DNA of 64,000 bases, from NCBI GenBank assembly GCA_017794825.1, contig CP051237.1, positions 1 to 64,000 of the forward strand, written 5' to 3'. This document shows, one piece after another, positions 7,657 to 16,278 of the stretch. The position numbers were made by a program, and so were the translations under genes. Numbering within the stretch: the first letter of the stretch is position 1; each line of letters opens with the position of its first letter. The DNA comes from Pararhizobium sp. GTDB taxonomy: Bacteria; Pseudomonadota; Alphaproteobacteria; Rhizobiales; Rhizobiaceae. The notes under the pieces are model-generated. The model was not told the origin of the DNA. It did no database searches and was given only the letters and a program-made list of their open reading frames with translations.

Positions 7657-8409
7657 TTATCCCAGATAGGCGTCGATGACGCTCTCGTCCGCCTGAACCT
7701 GCTCGGGCGCGCCCTGCATGAGGACCTTGCCCTGATGCATGACGATGATCGTGCTGGCGAGCGACATGATGAACTCCATGTTGTGCTCGACGATCAGGAA
7801 AACGATTTTCGTTTCCTCGTATAGCTCCACGAGAAAGTCACGCAGGGTGTTCAACAGCGTCGGGTTGATGCCGGAGGCAGGCTCGTCAAGCAGCAGGATT
7901 CGCGGCTTCGACATGAAGCAGGAGACGATCTCCAGAAGCCTGCGCTGGCCATAGGACAGGTCGCTGGCGGGCTGGTCGGCGTATTTTTCGAGATTGATGA
8001 GACGCAACAGACGTCGCGCCTCGACCTCGGCGTCGCGGCGATGTTTCGTATTGCGCGTGAACACCTGCAGCATCTCGCTGGTCATGCGCTTGCTCTGCGC
8101 GGCGAAGAGCACATTGTCGAGACAGGTTTCCTCAGGCAGCACGCGGCATTCCTGGAAAGTTCTGGCGAGCCCCTGCCGCGCCAGTTTGTACGGTTCGACG
8201 CCGTCAACGCGCGAGGAGTGAAACAGCACCTTGCCGGCGTCCGGAACCTGCCTGCCGCAGATGATGTCGAACATCGTCGTCTTGCCGGCGCCGTTCGGAC
8301 CGATCAGACCATAGATGCCCGGCTTGTCGAGGGTAAACGACGCGCCGTCGACAGCCTGGATGCCGCCGTAACTTTTCGAGATGTCGGAGACTTCAAGTAT
8401 AGCGGACAA
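7657..8409 (-). CDS. livG: Liv-type ABC transporter ATPase, LivG-like
   Basis: A 250-residue ATPase. Walker A is GPNGAGKTT (near 37-45), the signature is the LivG-type LSYGQRRLLE, and Walker B is LLLDEPASG. LivG proteins carry a longer helical region after Walker A, visible here around residues 100-135 (charged, with TRNTKHRRD). The start overlaps the LivM stop by 17 bases, indicating tight translational coupling. It partners LivF (6936). Confidence 0.93.
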   Translation of the reverse strand: MSAILEVSDISKSYGGIQAVDGASFTLDKPGIYGLIGPNGAGKTTMFDIICGRQVPDAGKVLFHSSRVDGVEPYKLARQGLARTFQECRVLPEETCLDNVLFAAQSKRMTSEMLQVFTRNTKHRRDAEVEARRLLRLINLEKYADQPASDLSYGQRRLLEIVSCFMSKPRILLLDEPASGINPTLLNTLRDFLVELYEETKIVFLIVEHNMEFIMSLASTIIVMHQGKVLMQGAPEQVQADESVIDAYLG

Positions 8410-9379
8410 CGTTCGCCTCCTTGTCTGTCAGCTTCCGGTAGGCCGCCTCCGCCGCGCCGCAGATGCCGCGCGGCGCGAAGCGGGCGAGGATGAGCAGGAC
8501 GAAGCCGAAAAAGATCAGCCGCATTTCCGCGGCGATGCGCAGAAACTCCGGAAGCGCGATAAAGGTGATGGCGCCGATGACAGGGCCGACAAGATAGCCG
8601 GCGCCGCCGAGGATGAGCATCATCATCAGATTGATGCTCTCGTGCATGTCGAACGACAGCGGCGCGGCGGCGCGCAGGAACAGAACCTTCATCGCGCCGC
8701 CGACGCCGGCAATGGCCGTCGACAGGACAAACGCCGCCAGCTTGTGGCCGAATACGTTGACGCCCCGGGCAGCCGCCAGCGACTCGTCCTGACGCAGCGA
8801 GGAGAGCGAGCGTCCGAAGTCGGAACGCACCAGGATGTATTGCAGCCCGAAGGTCAACGCCGCGATGATGAAGGTGAGAACGTAGAAGCCGGTCAGCGAA
8901 CGGAAGTCCAGGACAAAGGAACCAATCTCGATATTGCCGGGTCGCGGGATACCGGGCAACCCCTCGGCGCCGCCGGTCAGACCGTCAAGATTGTTGAACA
9001 GCGTGTAGAGGATCATGCCGACCGCAAGCGTCACGATGATGAAATAGTGGCTGCGCAGGCGCAGGCAGGGAATCCCGACCAGAAAGCCCAGAAACCCGGC
9101 GGCGAACATGCCGCCGAAAAGCGACGGGACGAAGGGCAGCCCCACGTCCTTCATCAGCAGTGCGGTCGTGTAGGCGCCGACGCCGGCGAAACCCATGTGA
9201 CCGAGCGAAACCAGGCCCGTATAACCATAGAGGATATTCACGCCAATAGCCGGGATCGTGTAACAGAGAGCCAGCGTGAGGACGTAGAGGATATAGGGCT
9301 GGCCGCCGAAAATGAACGGAGCCAGCGCGCCAAACGCGAGGATGACTATGGCAGCGGCGGTGGAAAAGGACAGCTTCAT
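8393..9379 (-). CDS. livM: Liv-type ABC transporter permease, LivM-like
   Basis: A 328-residue inner-membrane permease with about 8-10 hydrophobic segments. Typical LivM features are GYTGLVSLGHMGFAGVGAY near residue 55 and the cytoplasmic loop with SDFGRSLSSLRQDESLAAARGVN before residue 215. I chose ATG 9379 (MKLSFST), with AAAGAG upstream. A longer open frame upstream runs into livH and is not needed. It forms the channel with LivH. Confidence 0.92.
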   Translation of the reverse strand: MKLSFSTAAAIVILAFGALAPFIFGGQPYILYVLTLALCYTIPAIGVNILYGYTGLVSLGHMGFAGVGAYTTALLMKDVGLPFVPSLFGGMFAAGFLGFLVGIPCLRLRSHYFIIVTLAVGMILYTLFNNLDGLTGGAEGLPGIPRPGNIEIGSFVLDFRSLTGFYVLTFIIAALTFGLQYILVRSDFGRSLSSLRQDESLAAARGVNVFGHKLAAFVLSTAIAGVGGAMKVLFLRAAAPLSFDMHESINLMMMLILGGAGYLVGPVIGAITFIALPEFLRIAAEMRLIFFGFVLLILARFAPRGICGAAEAAYRKLTDKEANVVRYT

Positions 9380-9387
9380 GATCTCTT

Positions 9388-10263
9388 TCAATCCTCTCCG
9401 CGAACCCGTACGCCGAATATGCCCCAGGGCCGGATGAGCAGCATGAGGATCAGAACTCCGAATGTGATGGTGTCGCGGTAGTCTGTCGGGATTACCAGCG
9501 TCGACAGGGATTCGACGATGCCGATGCCCAGTCCGCCGACAATGGCCCCGGGCACGCTGCCCATGCCGCCTATGACAATGGCCGAAAGCGCTTTCAGCAT
9601 CGGCGCGTCGCCCATCTGCGGAAATATCAGGAAAAGCGGACCAAGAAGCGCGCCGCCGAGACCGGCGAGCGCGCATGCGATCATGAATGTGAGCGTATAG
9701 ACGCGGTTCGGATCGATGCCCACGACCACGGCCGCTTCCGGCGCCTGGCTGGTGGCGCGCATCGCCGTGCCAAGACGCGTGTGCGTCAGGAAGAGGTAAA
9801 GCACCACGACGGCCGCCGCGACCACGCCCATGATCACGAAGTGCTGCAGGGTGAAGGAAAGCTGACCGAACTTGACCAGCGTCTCGACGCTGGCTGGACG
9901 CATTTGAAGCGCGTGAGGCCCCCAAATCTGCACCACCCCGTTCTGGATGATGAGTATGAGCCCGAGCGAGGAAACGATCTGCATGCGCAGATTGTCACGA
10001 AGCGCGCGGAAGACCAGCCTCTCCAGCACCACGCCGATCGCCGCCAGCGCGACCATCGAACAGAGAATCGCCAGCGGATAGCTGCCGGTCCAACTGAAGA
10101 AGAACAGATGCGTGAGGTAGCCCCCGACCATGAACAGGACGCCGTGGGCGAAGTTGAGCACGTGCATCACGCCGTAGATAAGGACCATGCCGAGCGCCAT
10201 GAGGACATAGATCGATCCCATCATTGCGCCGTTGATGAATTGTTCGAGAATAGCGGTCGCCAT
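9388..10263 (-). CDS. livH: Liv-type ABC transporter permease, LivH-like
   Basis: A 291-residue inner-membrane permease. It shows the LivH pattern of an N-terminal INGAMMGSIYVLMALG segment, LNFAHG, several hydrophobic helices and a conserved cytoplasmic region with TRLGTAMRATSQ and GIDPNRVY. The start is ATG 10263 with GGAG six bases upstream; a TTG five codons earlier is less likely. A GC-rich stem-loop separates it from the upstream binding-protein gene. Confidence 0.92.
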   Translation of the reverse strand: MATAILEQFINGAMMGSIYVLMALGMVLIYGVMHVLNFAHGVLFMVGGYLTHLFFFSWTGSYPLAILCSMVALAAIGVVLERLVFRALRDNLRMQIVSSLGLILIIQNGVVQIWGPHALQMRPASVETLVKFGQLSFTLQHFVIMGVVAAAVVVLYLFLTHTRLGTAMRATSQAPEAAVVVGIDPNRVYTLTFMIACALAGLGGALLGPLFLIFPQMGDAPMLKALSAIVIGGMGSVPGAIVGGLGIGIVESLSTLVIPTDYRDTITFGVLILMLLIRPWGIFGVRVRGED

Positions 10264-10297
10264 CTTGGCTCCGGTCAACTGGTGGGAGGAGCGGACA

Positions 10298-10321
10298 ACC
10301 GCCCCGCCGGAGCGGGGCGGT
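10298..10321 (-). terminator. Intercistronic stem-loop between binding protein and permease
   Basis: Arms ACCGCCCCG (10298-10306) and CGGGGCGGT (10313-10321) form a 9-bp stem with a six-base loop. There is no T-run on the minus strand, so it is more likely a partial attenuator or mRNA-stabilising hairpin than a full terminator. It would favour binding-protein over permease expression. The second Liv operon has a comparable hairpin at 24961-24982. Confidence 0.5.
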
Positions 10322-10333
10322 CAAGGTTTGTGG

Positions 10334-11488
10334 TCAGCCTGCGCCGCAATCAGCAGCAAACTCTTCAGGGGCAATGATCTTGCGGCTGCCGTCTTCACAC
10401 CATTCGGTGATGTAGACGGGCGGCGAAGCCTGACCTTTCTCGTCGAAGGAGATCGTACCGATCACGCCATCGACAGAGATCTCGGCGAGCGCGTCGCGGA
10501 TGGCGGCGCCATCCGACGTGGTGCCTGCGGCTTTCATGGCTTCAACCGCCACGAATATGCCGTCGTAGGACTGCGCGGCGAAGCCGTGCGATTCCTCGCC
10601 ATATTTCTCTTTGTAGGTATCGGAGAAGTTCTTGATTCGCTCCATCGGGGCATTCGGCGGGAACGAACTGTACTGCACCATGCCTTCAAGATAGTCGGCG
10701 TTGAGACGGTCCAGGAAGCGGTTGGAACCCATCGCCAGCGTCCCGATCAACTTGGCGTCGAGACCGGCGTCGCGAATCTGGCGGATCGCCAGAGCGCCCG
10801 GCTCCTCGTCCATCAACAGCATGATCGCCTTGCTGTCTTCGTTGCGGATGTTGGTGATGTGGTTGGCGAAATCCACCTCGCCGACATTGAAGAAGCCGAT
10901 ATAACCGAACTTGTAACCTTCAGGCAGCAATTCCTGCATGCCGTTGGCGCCGCCGCGGCCGGTGTCGTTGTTCCAGGCGATGAAGGAAAGCGGCTCGGCG
11001 TCGATTGTCTCGACGAATGCGGCAAGCGCCTCATTGAGCTGGCCGCTGTTGGCGTTTACCCGGAAGAAATAGGGATTGCCCTGCTCCGTCAAACTTTGCG
11101 CCGTCGGAACCGTGACCACGAGCGGCACCTGGAAATCCTGCGCAATCGGCGCTTCGGCGGCCGCAACAGGGCTGCACAGTTCACCAAGCACGATCGGCAC
11201 CTGGTCGACGGTCGCCAGGCGCTGCATTGCTGACGCTCCCTCGGCGGCGTTGCAGCGCGTGTCATAGACCTTGAGCTCCAGCTTGTAGGTCGTGTCGCCG
11301 ATCTGGAACCCGCCATTGCCGTTGATTTCGTCAACAGCCAGATTGAACCCGTTCATCTGAAACTTGCCGGGAGCGGCAAGCGGCCCGGTTTGCGCCGTCA
11401 CGATCCCGATCGTCACGGTCTCATCGGCATAAGCCGCCGGCGCCATGAACGCGGCGGCAAGTGCAGTCGTCAACAATAGCTTTCGCAT
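10334..11488 (-). CDS. Liv-type periplasmic substrate-binding protein
   Basis: A 384-residue periplasmic-binding-fold I (Peripla_BP_6) protein that delivers substrate to LivHMGF. The start is ATG 11488 with AAGGAG six bases upstream. A Sec signal peptide covers residues 1-21 (KLLLTTALAAAFMAPAAYA, cleavage before DET). The mature start DETVTIGIVTAQTGPLA is typical of the family. Three cysteines (in DTRCNAA, GELCSPV and ADCGAG) are more than usual and could form a disulfide. It follows the amidohydrolase-like AH2 by 22 bases in the same operon, so its ligand is probably the substrate or product of that locus. Confidence 0.92.
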   Translation of the reverse strand: MRKLLLTTALAAAFMAPAAYADETVTIGIVTAQTGPLAAPGKFQMNGFNLAVDEINGNGGFQIGDTTYKLELKVYDTRCNAAEGASAMQRLATVDQVPIVLGELCSPVAAAEAPIAQDFQVPLVVTVPTAQSLTEQGNPYFFRVNANSGQLNEALAAFVETIDAEPLSFIAWNNDTGRGGANGMQELLPEGYKFGYIGFFNVGEVDFANHITNIRNEDSKAIMLLMDEEPGALAIRQIRDAGLDAKLIGTLAMGSNRFLDRLNADYLEGMVQYSSFPPNAPMERIKNFSDTYKEKYGEESHGFAAQSYDGIFVAVEAMKAAGTTSDGAAIRDALAEISVDGVIGTISFDEKGQASPPVYITEWCEDGSRKIIAPEEFAADCGAG

Positions 11489-11510
11489 GGGTTGCTCCTT
11501 GTTCCCTTTC

Positions 11511-12368
11511 TTATTCCAGTCCATAGACGCGCATCGCGTTGTCCCGCAGGAACAACCGCTTCGCGTCTTCCCGAAGAGCGAGATCCTCGATCTCGTCTAT
11601 CGTTCTCTTGAATGCCAGCACGGGATAGTCGGTCCCGAACATCACTTTGTGCCGGCCATATGTGTTGATGTAGTGCACGAAGGATTGCGGCCAGTATTTG
11701 GGGCTGTGCGCATCCGATCCGATGAACACGTTTTCGTGCTTCCACGCCATGGCGATCATCTCTTCCGTCCACGGTATGCCGACATGGATGCCGATCAGTT
11801 TCAGTTCGGGGAAATCGCAGGCGATATCGTCGAGGAGAACCGGTCTGGCGACGCTTCGCAAGGGCCTTTTGTCATAGTAGACCAGCGACTGGCCGACCTG
11901 CATCTGGATTGGAATCCCGAGCTCCACGCATTTTGCGTAAAAGGGATAATATTTGCGGTGGTTCGGTTCGAGTTCGAACCAGTGCGGATAAGTGTGGGCG
12001 CCGATGAAGCTCATGTCCTTTACAGCCGCTTCGAGACGGCGCACGCCGTCCATTCCCTCGGTGGGATCCACGCCTGCAAGACCTGAAAATCGATCCGGAT
12101 GGGCGGCGACCGCCTCCGCAACCCACTCGTAAGGCATGTGCCAGGCCCCGGGCGTGCCTTCCTGTCCGAGCTTGCAGGCAATCAGGAAAGATCGTTCGAC
12201 GCCGGCTTCGTCCATTTGCCGGATCATGTCGTCATGCGTGACCGATTTGACGTCGGATTCAGCGCGTCCGATCTTCTTCGTATGAAAGGTCCGCGTCCAT
12301 TCCGGCCGTGCCGCGACGATCTGCGGCGTAAGCGGATTGACCACAATATCGACGGCCTTGATTGACAT
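11511..12368 (-). CDS. Amidohydrolase-2-like TIM-barrel protein (AH2)
   Basis: A 285-residue PF04909-type protein, first gene of the operon that continues into a Liv transporter. I chose ATG 12368 (MSIKAVD), behind GATGGAG. The long open frame upstream to 12710 is antisense to the ThDP-enzyme gene. Conserved blocks are GAHTYPHWFELEP, YAKCVELGIPIQMQVG, LIGIHVGIPWTEEMI, GSDAH and FGTDYPV. Where the family normally has DxHxH it reads DIVVN (residues 7-11). It is very similar to AH4 (41285) over its whole length, for instance both have AGVDPTEGM and the WKHENVFIGSDAH block. The reaction is unknown. Decarboxylase or hydrolase activity is possible if a metal is bound by the remaining His and Asp residues. 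Confidence 0.85.
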   Translation of the reverse strand: MSIKAVDIVVNPLTPQIVAARPEWTRTFHTKKIGRAESDVKSVTHDDMIRQMDEAGVERSFLIACKLGQEGTPGAWHMPYEWVAEAVAAHPDRFSGLAGVDPTEGMDGVRRLEAAVKDMSFIGAHTYPHWFELEPNHRKYYPFYAKCVELGIPIQMQVGQSLVYYDKRPLRSVARPVLLDDIACDFPELKLIGIHVGIPWTEEMIAMAWKHENVFIGSDAHSPKYWPQSFVHYINTYGRHKVMFGTDYPVLAFKRTIDEIEDLALREDAKRLFLRDNAMRVYGLE

Positions 12369-12398
12369 TCGGGTGTCGTCTCCATCTTTCATCTGATA

Positions 12399-12414
12399 TA
12401 TTGTTATGTGAATA
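12399..12414. promoter_or_regulatory. A+T-rich element, GntR operator candidate (site 2)
   Basis: TATTGTTATGTGAATA lies in the 73-base divergent spacer between AH2 and the ThDP-enzyme gene. It matches site 1 (4964-4979) in the first nine bases and in the final AATA. It could control both directions. Symmetry is weaker than in site 1. Confidence 0.5.
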
Positions 12415-12441
12415 ATACAAAACTGACAAGGAGGTTCTGAA

Positions 12442-14127
12442 ATGGAAGTTGCGCCCGACACGGTTGGAGAAGCGTGGCTCAGGCTTTTGGCCACGCGGGG
12501 CGTCGATTTTCTTTTCGCCAATGCGGGCACCGATTTCCCCTCCATCGTGGAGGCGATCGCACGCGCGGAGCAGACAGGCGTCGCCATTCCACGGCCGATC
12601 GTGTGCGGGCACGAGAACGCCGCTATCTCGATGGCGCACGGGCACGCCATGGTTTCCGGGCGCGCCCAGGTCGCCATGGTGCATGTCAATGTCGGCACCG
12701 CGAACGCCATAAACGGCCTGATAAACGCCGACCGCGACTACGTGCCGCTCATGCTTGCCGCCGGGCGCACCCCCTTTCTTGAGGAAGGACAAAGCGGATC
12801 GCGTTCGCTCAACATTCACTGGGCTCAGGAAATGTTCGACCAGGCCGGCATGGTGCGCGAGAGCGTGCGATGGGACTATGAACTGAAGGATGTCCGCCAG
12901 CTTGTGCAGGCGACAGACCGGGCGCTTGCGATCGCGCATTCCGACCCCGCCGGTCCGGTCTATCTCACCCTGCCCCGCGAATTGCTCGCAATGGCGCCGG
13001 CGGACTCCAATATTCCAGCCGACAACTCGATGAAAGCAGCGCGTGCAGGCGGCCCGGATCCGGACGACGTCGCCGCCGCCGCAAGGATGCTTTCCGCCGC
13101 GAGATCGCCGGTCATCATCACGGCGCGGGCTGGCGCGGACAAGGCTGTGCCGCAGCTGCTTTCGAAACTCGCCCGGGCTCTCGGCGCGCCGGTCGTCGAA
13201 TACCGCCCTCGCCATCTCAGCCTGTCGAGCGAGGACGAAATGCACGGGGGTTTCGAGGTCGGCCCATGGCTGGCCGACGCCGATCTGGCGCTGGTGCTCG
13301 AATGCGACGTGCCCTGGATGCCGGCAAGCAACCGCGTCGCCGATGACCTCAAGGTTATCCAGGTCGGGGTGGACCCGCTTCAGGCGCGCTATCCGATGCG
13401 CGGCTTTCGCTCCGATCTGACAATGCATTCTTCGCCACGGCTCTTTATCGAGGCGATGCTCGAAGAACTCGGCGAGACGCCGGTCGCCCCCGAGCGCGGC
13501 GCTGCGATATCGCAACGCTGTGGGCAGATGCGTCTGGACGGCTTTGCCGCGGCCGCCGCGCAACCGCAGCAGATCACCATGGCCTGGGCCTCGGCCTGTC
13601 TGGACCGGGCACGCGCGGAGAATTCGATCCTCGTCAACGAATATCCGCTTGTCCGCGGCGTCATGAAGACGACAAATCCGGGTGAATTCTACGGAAGTTC
13701 TCCATCGGGAGGTCTCGGCTGGGGTCTGCCGGCCGCTCTCGGCGCAAAACTCGCCGCTCCGGACAGGGAAGTCATCGCCGCGCTCGGCGACGGCAGCCAC
13801 CTGTTTTCCAACCCGATCGCCTGCCACCAGATCGCAGCGGCCGAAAACATTCCGATCCTCGTGATGATCTTCAACAATGGCGGCTGGGGCGCCGTCGACC
13901 GGGCGACGCGCGCGATGTATCCGGACGGTCACGCCGCCCGCGCCAACCGCATGCCGTTGACTCGGTTCGAGCCCGCGCCGGATTTCGCCGCCATCGCTCA
14001 CGCCTGCGGACTGTGGGGCGATACGGTGGACGACCCTGCCCTGCTCCCCGGCGCGCTCGATCGCGCTTTTACAGAAATTCGCGAGAACGGCCGCTCCGCC
14101 GTTCTCAATGTCCGCTGCGCCGGCTGA
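12442..14127 (+). CDS. ThDP-dependent acetolactate synthase/benzoylformate decarboxylase-like enzyme
   Basis: A 561-residue thiamine-diphosphate enzyme with the three-domain layout of acetolactate synthase and benzoylformate decarboxylase. The activating glutamate is Glu58 in CGHENAAISMAHGHA. The ThDP/Mg motif begins GDGS at residues 449-452 and closes with FNN about 27 residues later. It would decarboxylate a 2-oxo acid or carry out a carboligation. The ATG follows a good AAGGAGG. It starts a plus-strand operon with an isochorismatase-fold hydrolase (18 bases on) and an FAD oxidoreductase. The divergent operon supplies a transporter. The lack of a regulatory subunit and this context argue against branched-chain amino-acid biosynthesis. 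Substrate unknown. Confidence 0.88.
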   Translation: MEVAPDTVGEAWLRLLATRGVDFLFANAGTDFPSIVEAIARAEQTGVAIPRPIVCGHENAAISMAHGHAMVSGRAQVAMVHVNVGTANAINGLINADRDYVPLMLAAGRTPFLEEGQSGSRSLNIHWAQEMFDQAGMVRESVRWDYELKDVRQLVQATDRALAIAHSDPAGPVYLTLPRELLAMAPADSNIPADNSMKAARAGGPDPDDVAAAARMLSAARSPVIITARAGADKAVPQLLSKLARALGAPVVEYRPRHLSLSSEDEMHGGFEVGPWLADADLALVLECDVPWMPASNRVADDLKVIQVGVDPLQARYPMRGFRSDLTMHSSPRLFIEAMLEELGETPVAPERGAAISQRCGQMRLDGFAAAAAQPQQITMAWASACLDRARAENSILVNEYPLVRGVMKTTNPGEFYGSSPSGGLGWGLPAALGAKLAAPDREVIAALGDGSHLFSNPIACHQIAAAENIPILVMIFNNGGWGAVDRATRAMYPDGHAARANRMPLTRFEPAPDFAAIAHACGLWGDTVDDPALLPGALDRAFTEIRENGRSAVLNVRCAG

Positions 14128-14145
14128 CAACGGAGACAAGACAAG

Positions 14146-14838
14146 ATGACCGAAACACTTCCCATGCACCCCCTGCTTCCCGAAACCGTGACGCGGGCGG
14201 CTGCGGAAAGACGCGGCCGCCCGCATGTCTTTCCGGACATCGATCCAAAAAAGACCGCCATGGTCGTGATCGACCTGCAGCGCGCGTTCATGGATGTCGG
14301 CGCGCCTTCGGAGGTCCCCCAGGCGCGCACGATCGTTCCGAACGTGAACCGGCTCGCACAGGCGATGCGCGCGGCCGGAGGTCGGGTCGTATGGGTTCGG
14401 GCGACATTCGATGAAGCCGGCTGGCCGATCTTCTTCGACCATATTGTCAATCCGGCGCTTTCAGGCCGCATACTGGATGCATTGCAGGACGGCGCCGAAT
14501 TGCATGAGCTATACGAAGGCCTCGACGTGCAGAAAGGCGACATGGTCGTCAACAAATACCGGCTTTCGGCCTTTCTACCCGGAACCTCCAACCTGCCCAT
14601 TCTGCTGCGGACGGCAGGCATAGACACGATCCTGATGACCGGCTGCATGACCAATGTCTGCTGCGACAGCTCCGCGCGCGATGCAGCGATGACGGACTTC
14701 AAGACGATTATGGTTGAGGACGCCAACGCCACTCGCACCGACGAAGCCCACATCGCCGCGCTAAGCACTTTCCTGCAGGCCTTCGGCGACGTGCGCCGCA
14801 CGGACGAAATCATAGACATGCTTTCAGCCAAAGACTGA
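14146..14838 (+). CDS. Isochorismatase-fold cysteine hydrolase
   Basis: A 230-residue hydrolase of the isochorismatase/nicotinamidase superfamily. The triad is complete: Asp43 (VIDLQ), Lys137 (VVNKYRLSAF) and Cys172 (TGCMTNVCC). A cis-peptide GCMTN motif precedes the nucleophile. Family members cleave amides or ureides (nicotinamide, N-carbamoylsarcosine, maleamate, biuret) or the vinyl ether of isochorismate. There is no isochorismate-pathway gene nearby, so amide or ureide hydrolysis is more likely. It lies between the ThDP enzyme and the flavoprotein in one operon. Two further homologues lie at 16279 and 35932. Confidence 0.88.
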   Translation: MTETLPMHPLLPETVTRAAAERRGRPHVFPDIDPKKTAMVVIDLQRAFMDVGAPSEVPQARTIVPNVNRLAQAMRAAGGRVVWVRATFDEAGWPIFFDHIVNPALSGRILDALQDGAELHELYEGLDVQKGDMVVNKYRLSAFLPGTSNLPILLRTAGIDTILMTGCMTNVCCDSSARDAAMTDFKTIMVEDANATRTDEAHIAALSTFLQAFGDVRRTDEIIDMLSAKD

Positions 14839-14884
14839 CAGCTTTCCGCTCTCCCGCAACTCTCACTATCGGTCAAATCAGAAC

Positions 14885-16273
14885 ATGGATCCCCAAATTC
14901 TTCCCGCATCGGACGCCAATCCCGAAACCACAGTAGACGTCGTCATCATCGGGGCCGGCGCCTGCGGACTGACTGCGGCGATGGCCGCGGCGGAGAAAGG
15001 CGCAGAGGTCATTGTTCTCGAAAGGGACAAGTCTCCAAGAGGCTCCACATCCATGTCTTCCGGGTTCATTCCGGCAGCCGGAACCAAGGCGCAACGGGCG
15101 ATTGGCGTCGATGACAACGCGGAGCTTCTCTACGAAGACATCATGGCCAAGTCGCACGGACTTTCCCATCCGGCGACAGCGCGCCTCGCCGCCCGGTCCA
15201 TAGGTCCGGCGATCGACTGGCTTGGCGACGCGCACGGCGTCGAATGGGTCGTCATCGACGATTTCCTGTATCCGGGATTCAGCCGCCACCGGATGCACAG
15301 CCTTGCGGAGAAGACCGGCGAGGCGCTGGAGATACGGCTGCTGGACGCCGCCGAGACCACAGGCGTTCCGGTCGTGACCGAAGCGACGGTTGATCGCCTT
15401 TATTGCGAGGGCCGAAAAGTGACGGCGGTGGGACTGACCCGGCCTGATGGAAAATCGGAGGTCATCGGCTGCAAGGCGGCCGTGCTGGCCTGCTGCGGCT
15501 TCGGCGGAGACCGCGAACTTGTCGCCAAACACATCGAAGGCCTATCGAACGGGATATTCCACGGACATGCGGGCAACACGGGCGACGCGCTGAAATGGGG
15601 CACGGCGCTGGGCGCCGCGACGCGCGATCTTTCGGGTTGCCAGGGGCACGGTTCGCTCGCCCATCCGCACGGCATCCCTATTCCCTGGGCGCTGATGTCG
15701 GAGGGCGGCATTGCGGTCAATCTCGAGGGCAAGCGGTTTTCAAACGAAAGCGGCGGCTATTCCGAGCAGGCCGAAAAGGTTCTCGCCCAGCCCGAGGGCG
15801 TGGCATGGGAAATCTTCGACGAGAGGCTCCACCAGTTCGGAACCGGGTTTCCGAACTATCGAGAGGCGCTGGAGATCGGCGCCGTGAAACGCGGCGACAC
15901 CGTCGAGGAACTCGCGGCGGCCACGAAGCTGCCGGCCGATGCTCTGGACGAAACCCTGGCGGAGCGCGCAGAAACAGGCGTCGACCGGCTCGGTCGGGAT
16001 CTGACGGACCTGCCGCCGCTGGTCGCGCCCTATTATGCAATCAAGGTCACCGGCGCGCTCTTCCATACGCAAGGCGGATTGCTGATCGATGACAAGGCCC
16101 GCGTCGTCGACGAAGAAGGCAAGCCATTCCCCAACCTGCTGGCGGGCGGCGGCGCCGCCTGCGGGGTTTCAGGACCGCAGGCCGAAGGCTACCTCTCCGG
16201 CAACGGTCTTTTGACCGCTGTCGCATTCGGCTGGGTCGCCGGCCGGACGGCCGCCGATATCGCCGCGCAATAG
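14885..16273 (+). CDS. FAD-dependent oxidoreductase, fumarate reductase/ketosteroid dehydrogenase-like
   Basis: A 462-residue flavoprotein of the FAD_binding_2 family. The dinucleotide-binding GAGACG is at residues 23-28, followed by the acidic strand end VLERD near 44. GSTSMSSGF near 53-61 and the C-terminal NLLAGGGAACGVSG (near 415) are typical of soluble fumarate-reductase-like or 3-ketosteroid-dehydrogenase-like enzymes. It would reduce or introduce a C=C bond next to a carbonyl. No signal peptide is present, so it is cytoplasmic. It is the last gene of the operon begun at 12442, and its stop is five bases from the convergent gene at 16279. Confidence 0.86.
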   Translation: MDPQILPASDANPETTVDVVIIGAGACGLTAAMAAAEKGAEVIVLERDKSPRGSTSMSSGFIPAAGTKAQRAIGVDDNAELLYEDIMAKSHGLSHPATARLAARSIGPAIDWLGDAHGVEWVVIDDFLYPGFSRHRMHSLAEKTGEALEIRLLDAAETTGVPVVTEATVDRLYCEGRKVTAVGLTRPDGKSEVIGCKAAVLACCGFGGDRELVAKHIEGLSNGIFHGHAGNTGDALKWGTALGAATRDLSGCQGHGSLAHPHGIPIPWALMSEGGIAVNLEGKRFSNESGGYSEQAEKVLAQPEGVAWEIFDERLHQFGTGFPNYREALEIGAVKRGDTVEELAAATKLPADALDETLAERAETGVDRLGRDLTDLPPLVAPYYAIKVTGALFHTQGGLLIDDKARVVDEEGKPFPNLLAGGGAACGVSGPQAEGYLSGNGLLTAVAFGWVAGRTAADIAAQ

Positions 16274-16278
16274 CGCCT

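Noticed and set aside
12442..14127. Acetolactate synthase of valine/isoleucine biosynthesis
   Set aside because: No small regulatory subunit or ilvC neighbour is present, and the operon encodes a hydrolase and a flavoprotein beside a transporter.
12259..14442. A 727-codon minus-strand open frame opposite the ThDP enzyme
   Set aside because: It is antisense to a clearly conserved gene with full ThDP motifs. Its own translation is arginine-rich and shows no family motif. GC-rich third positions explain it.
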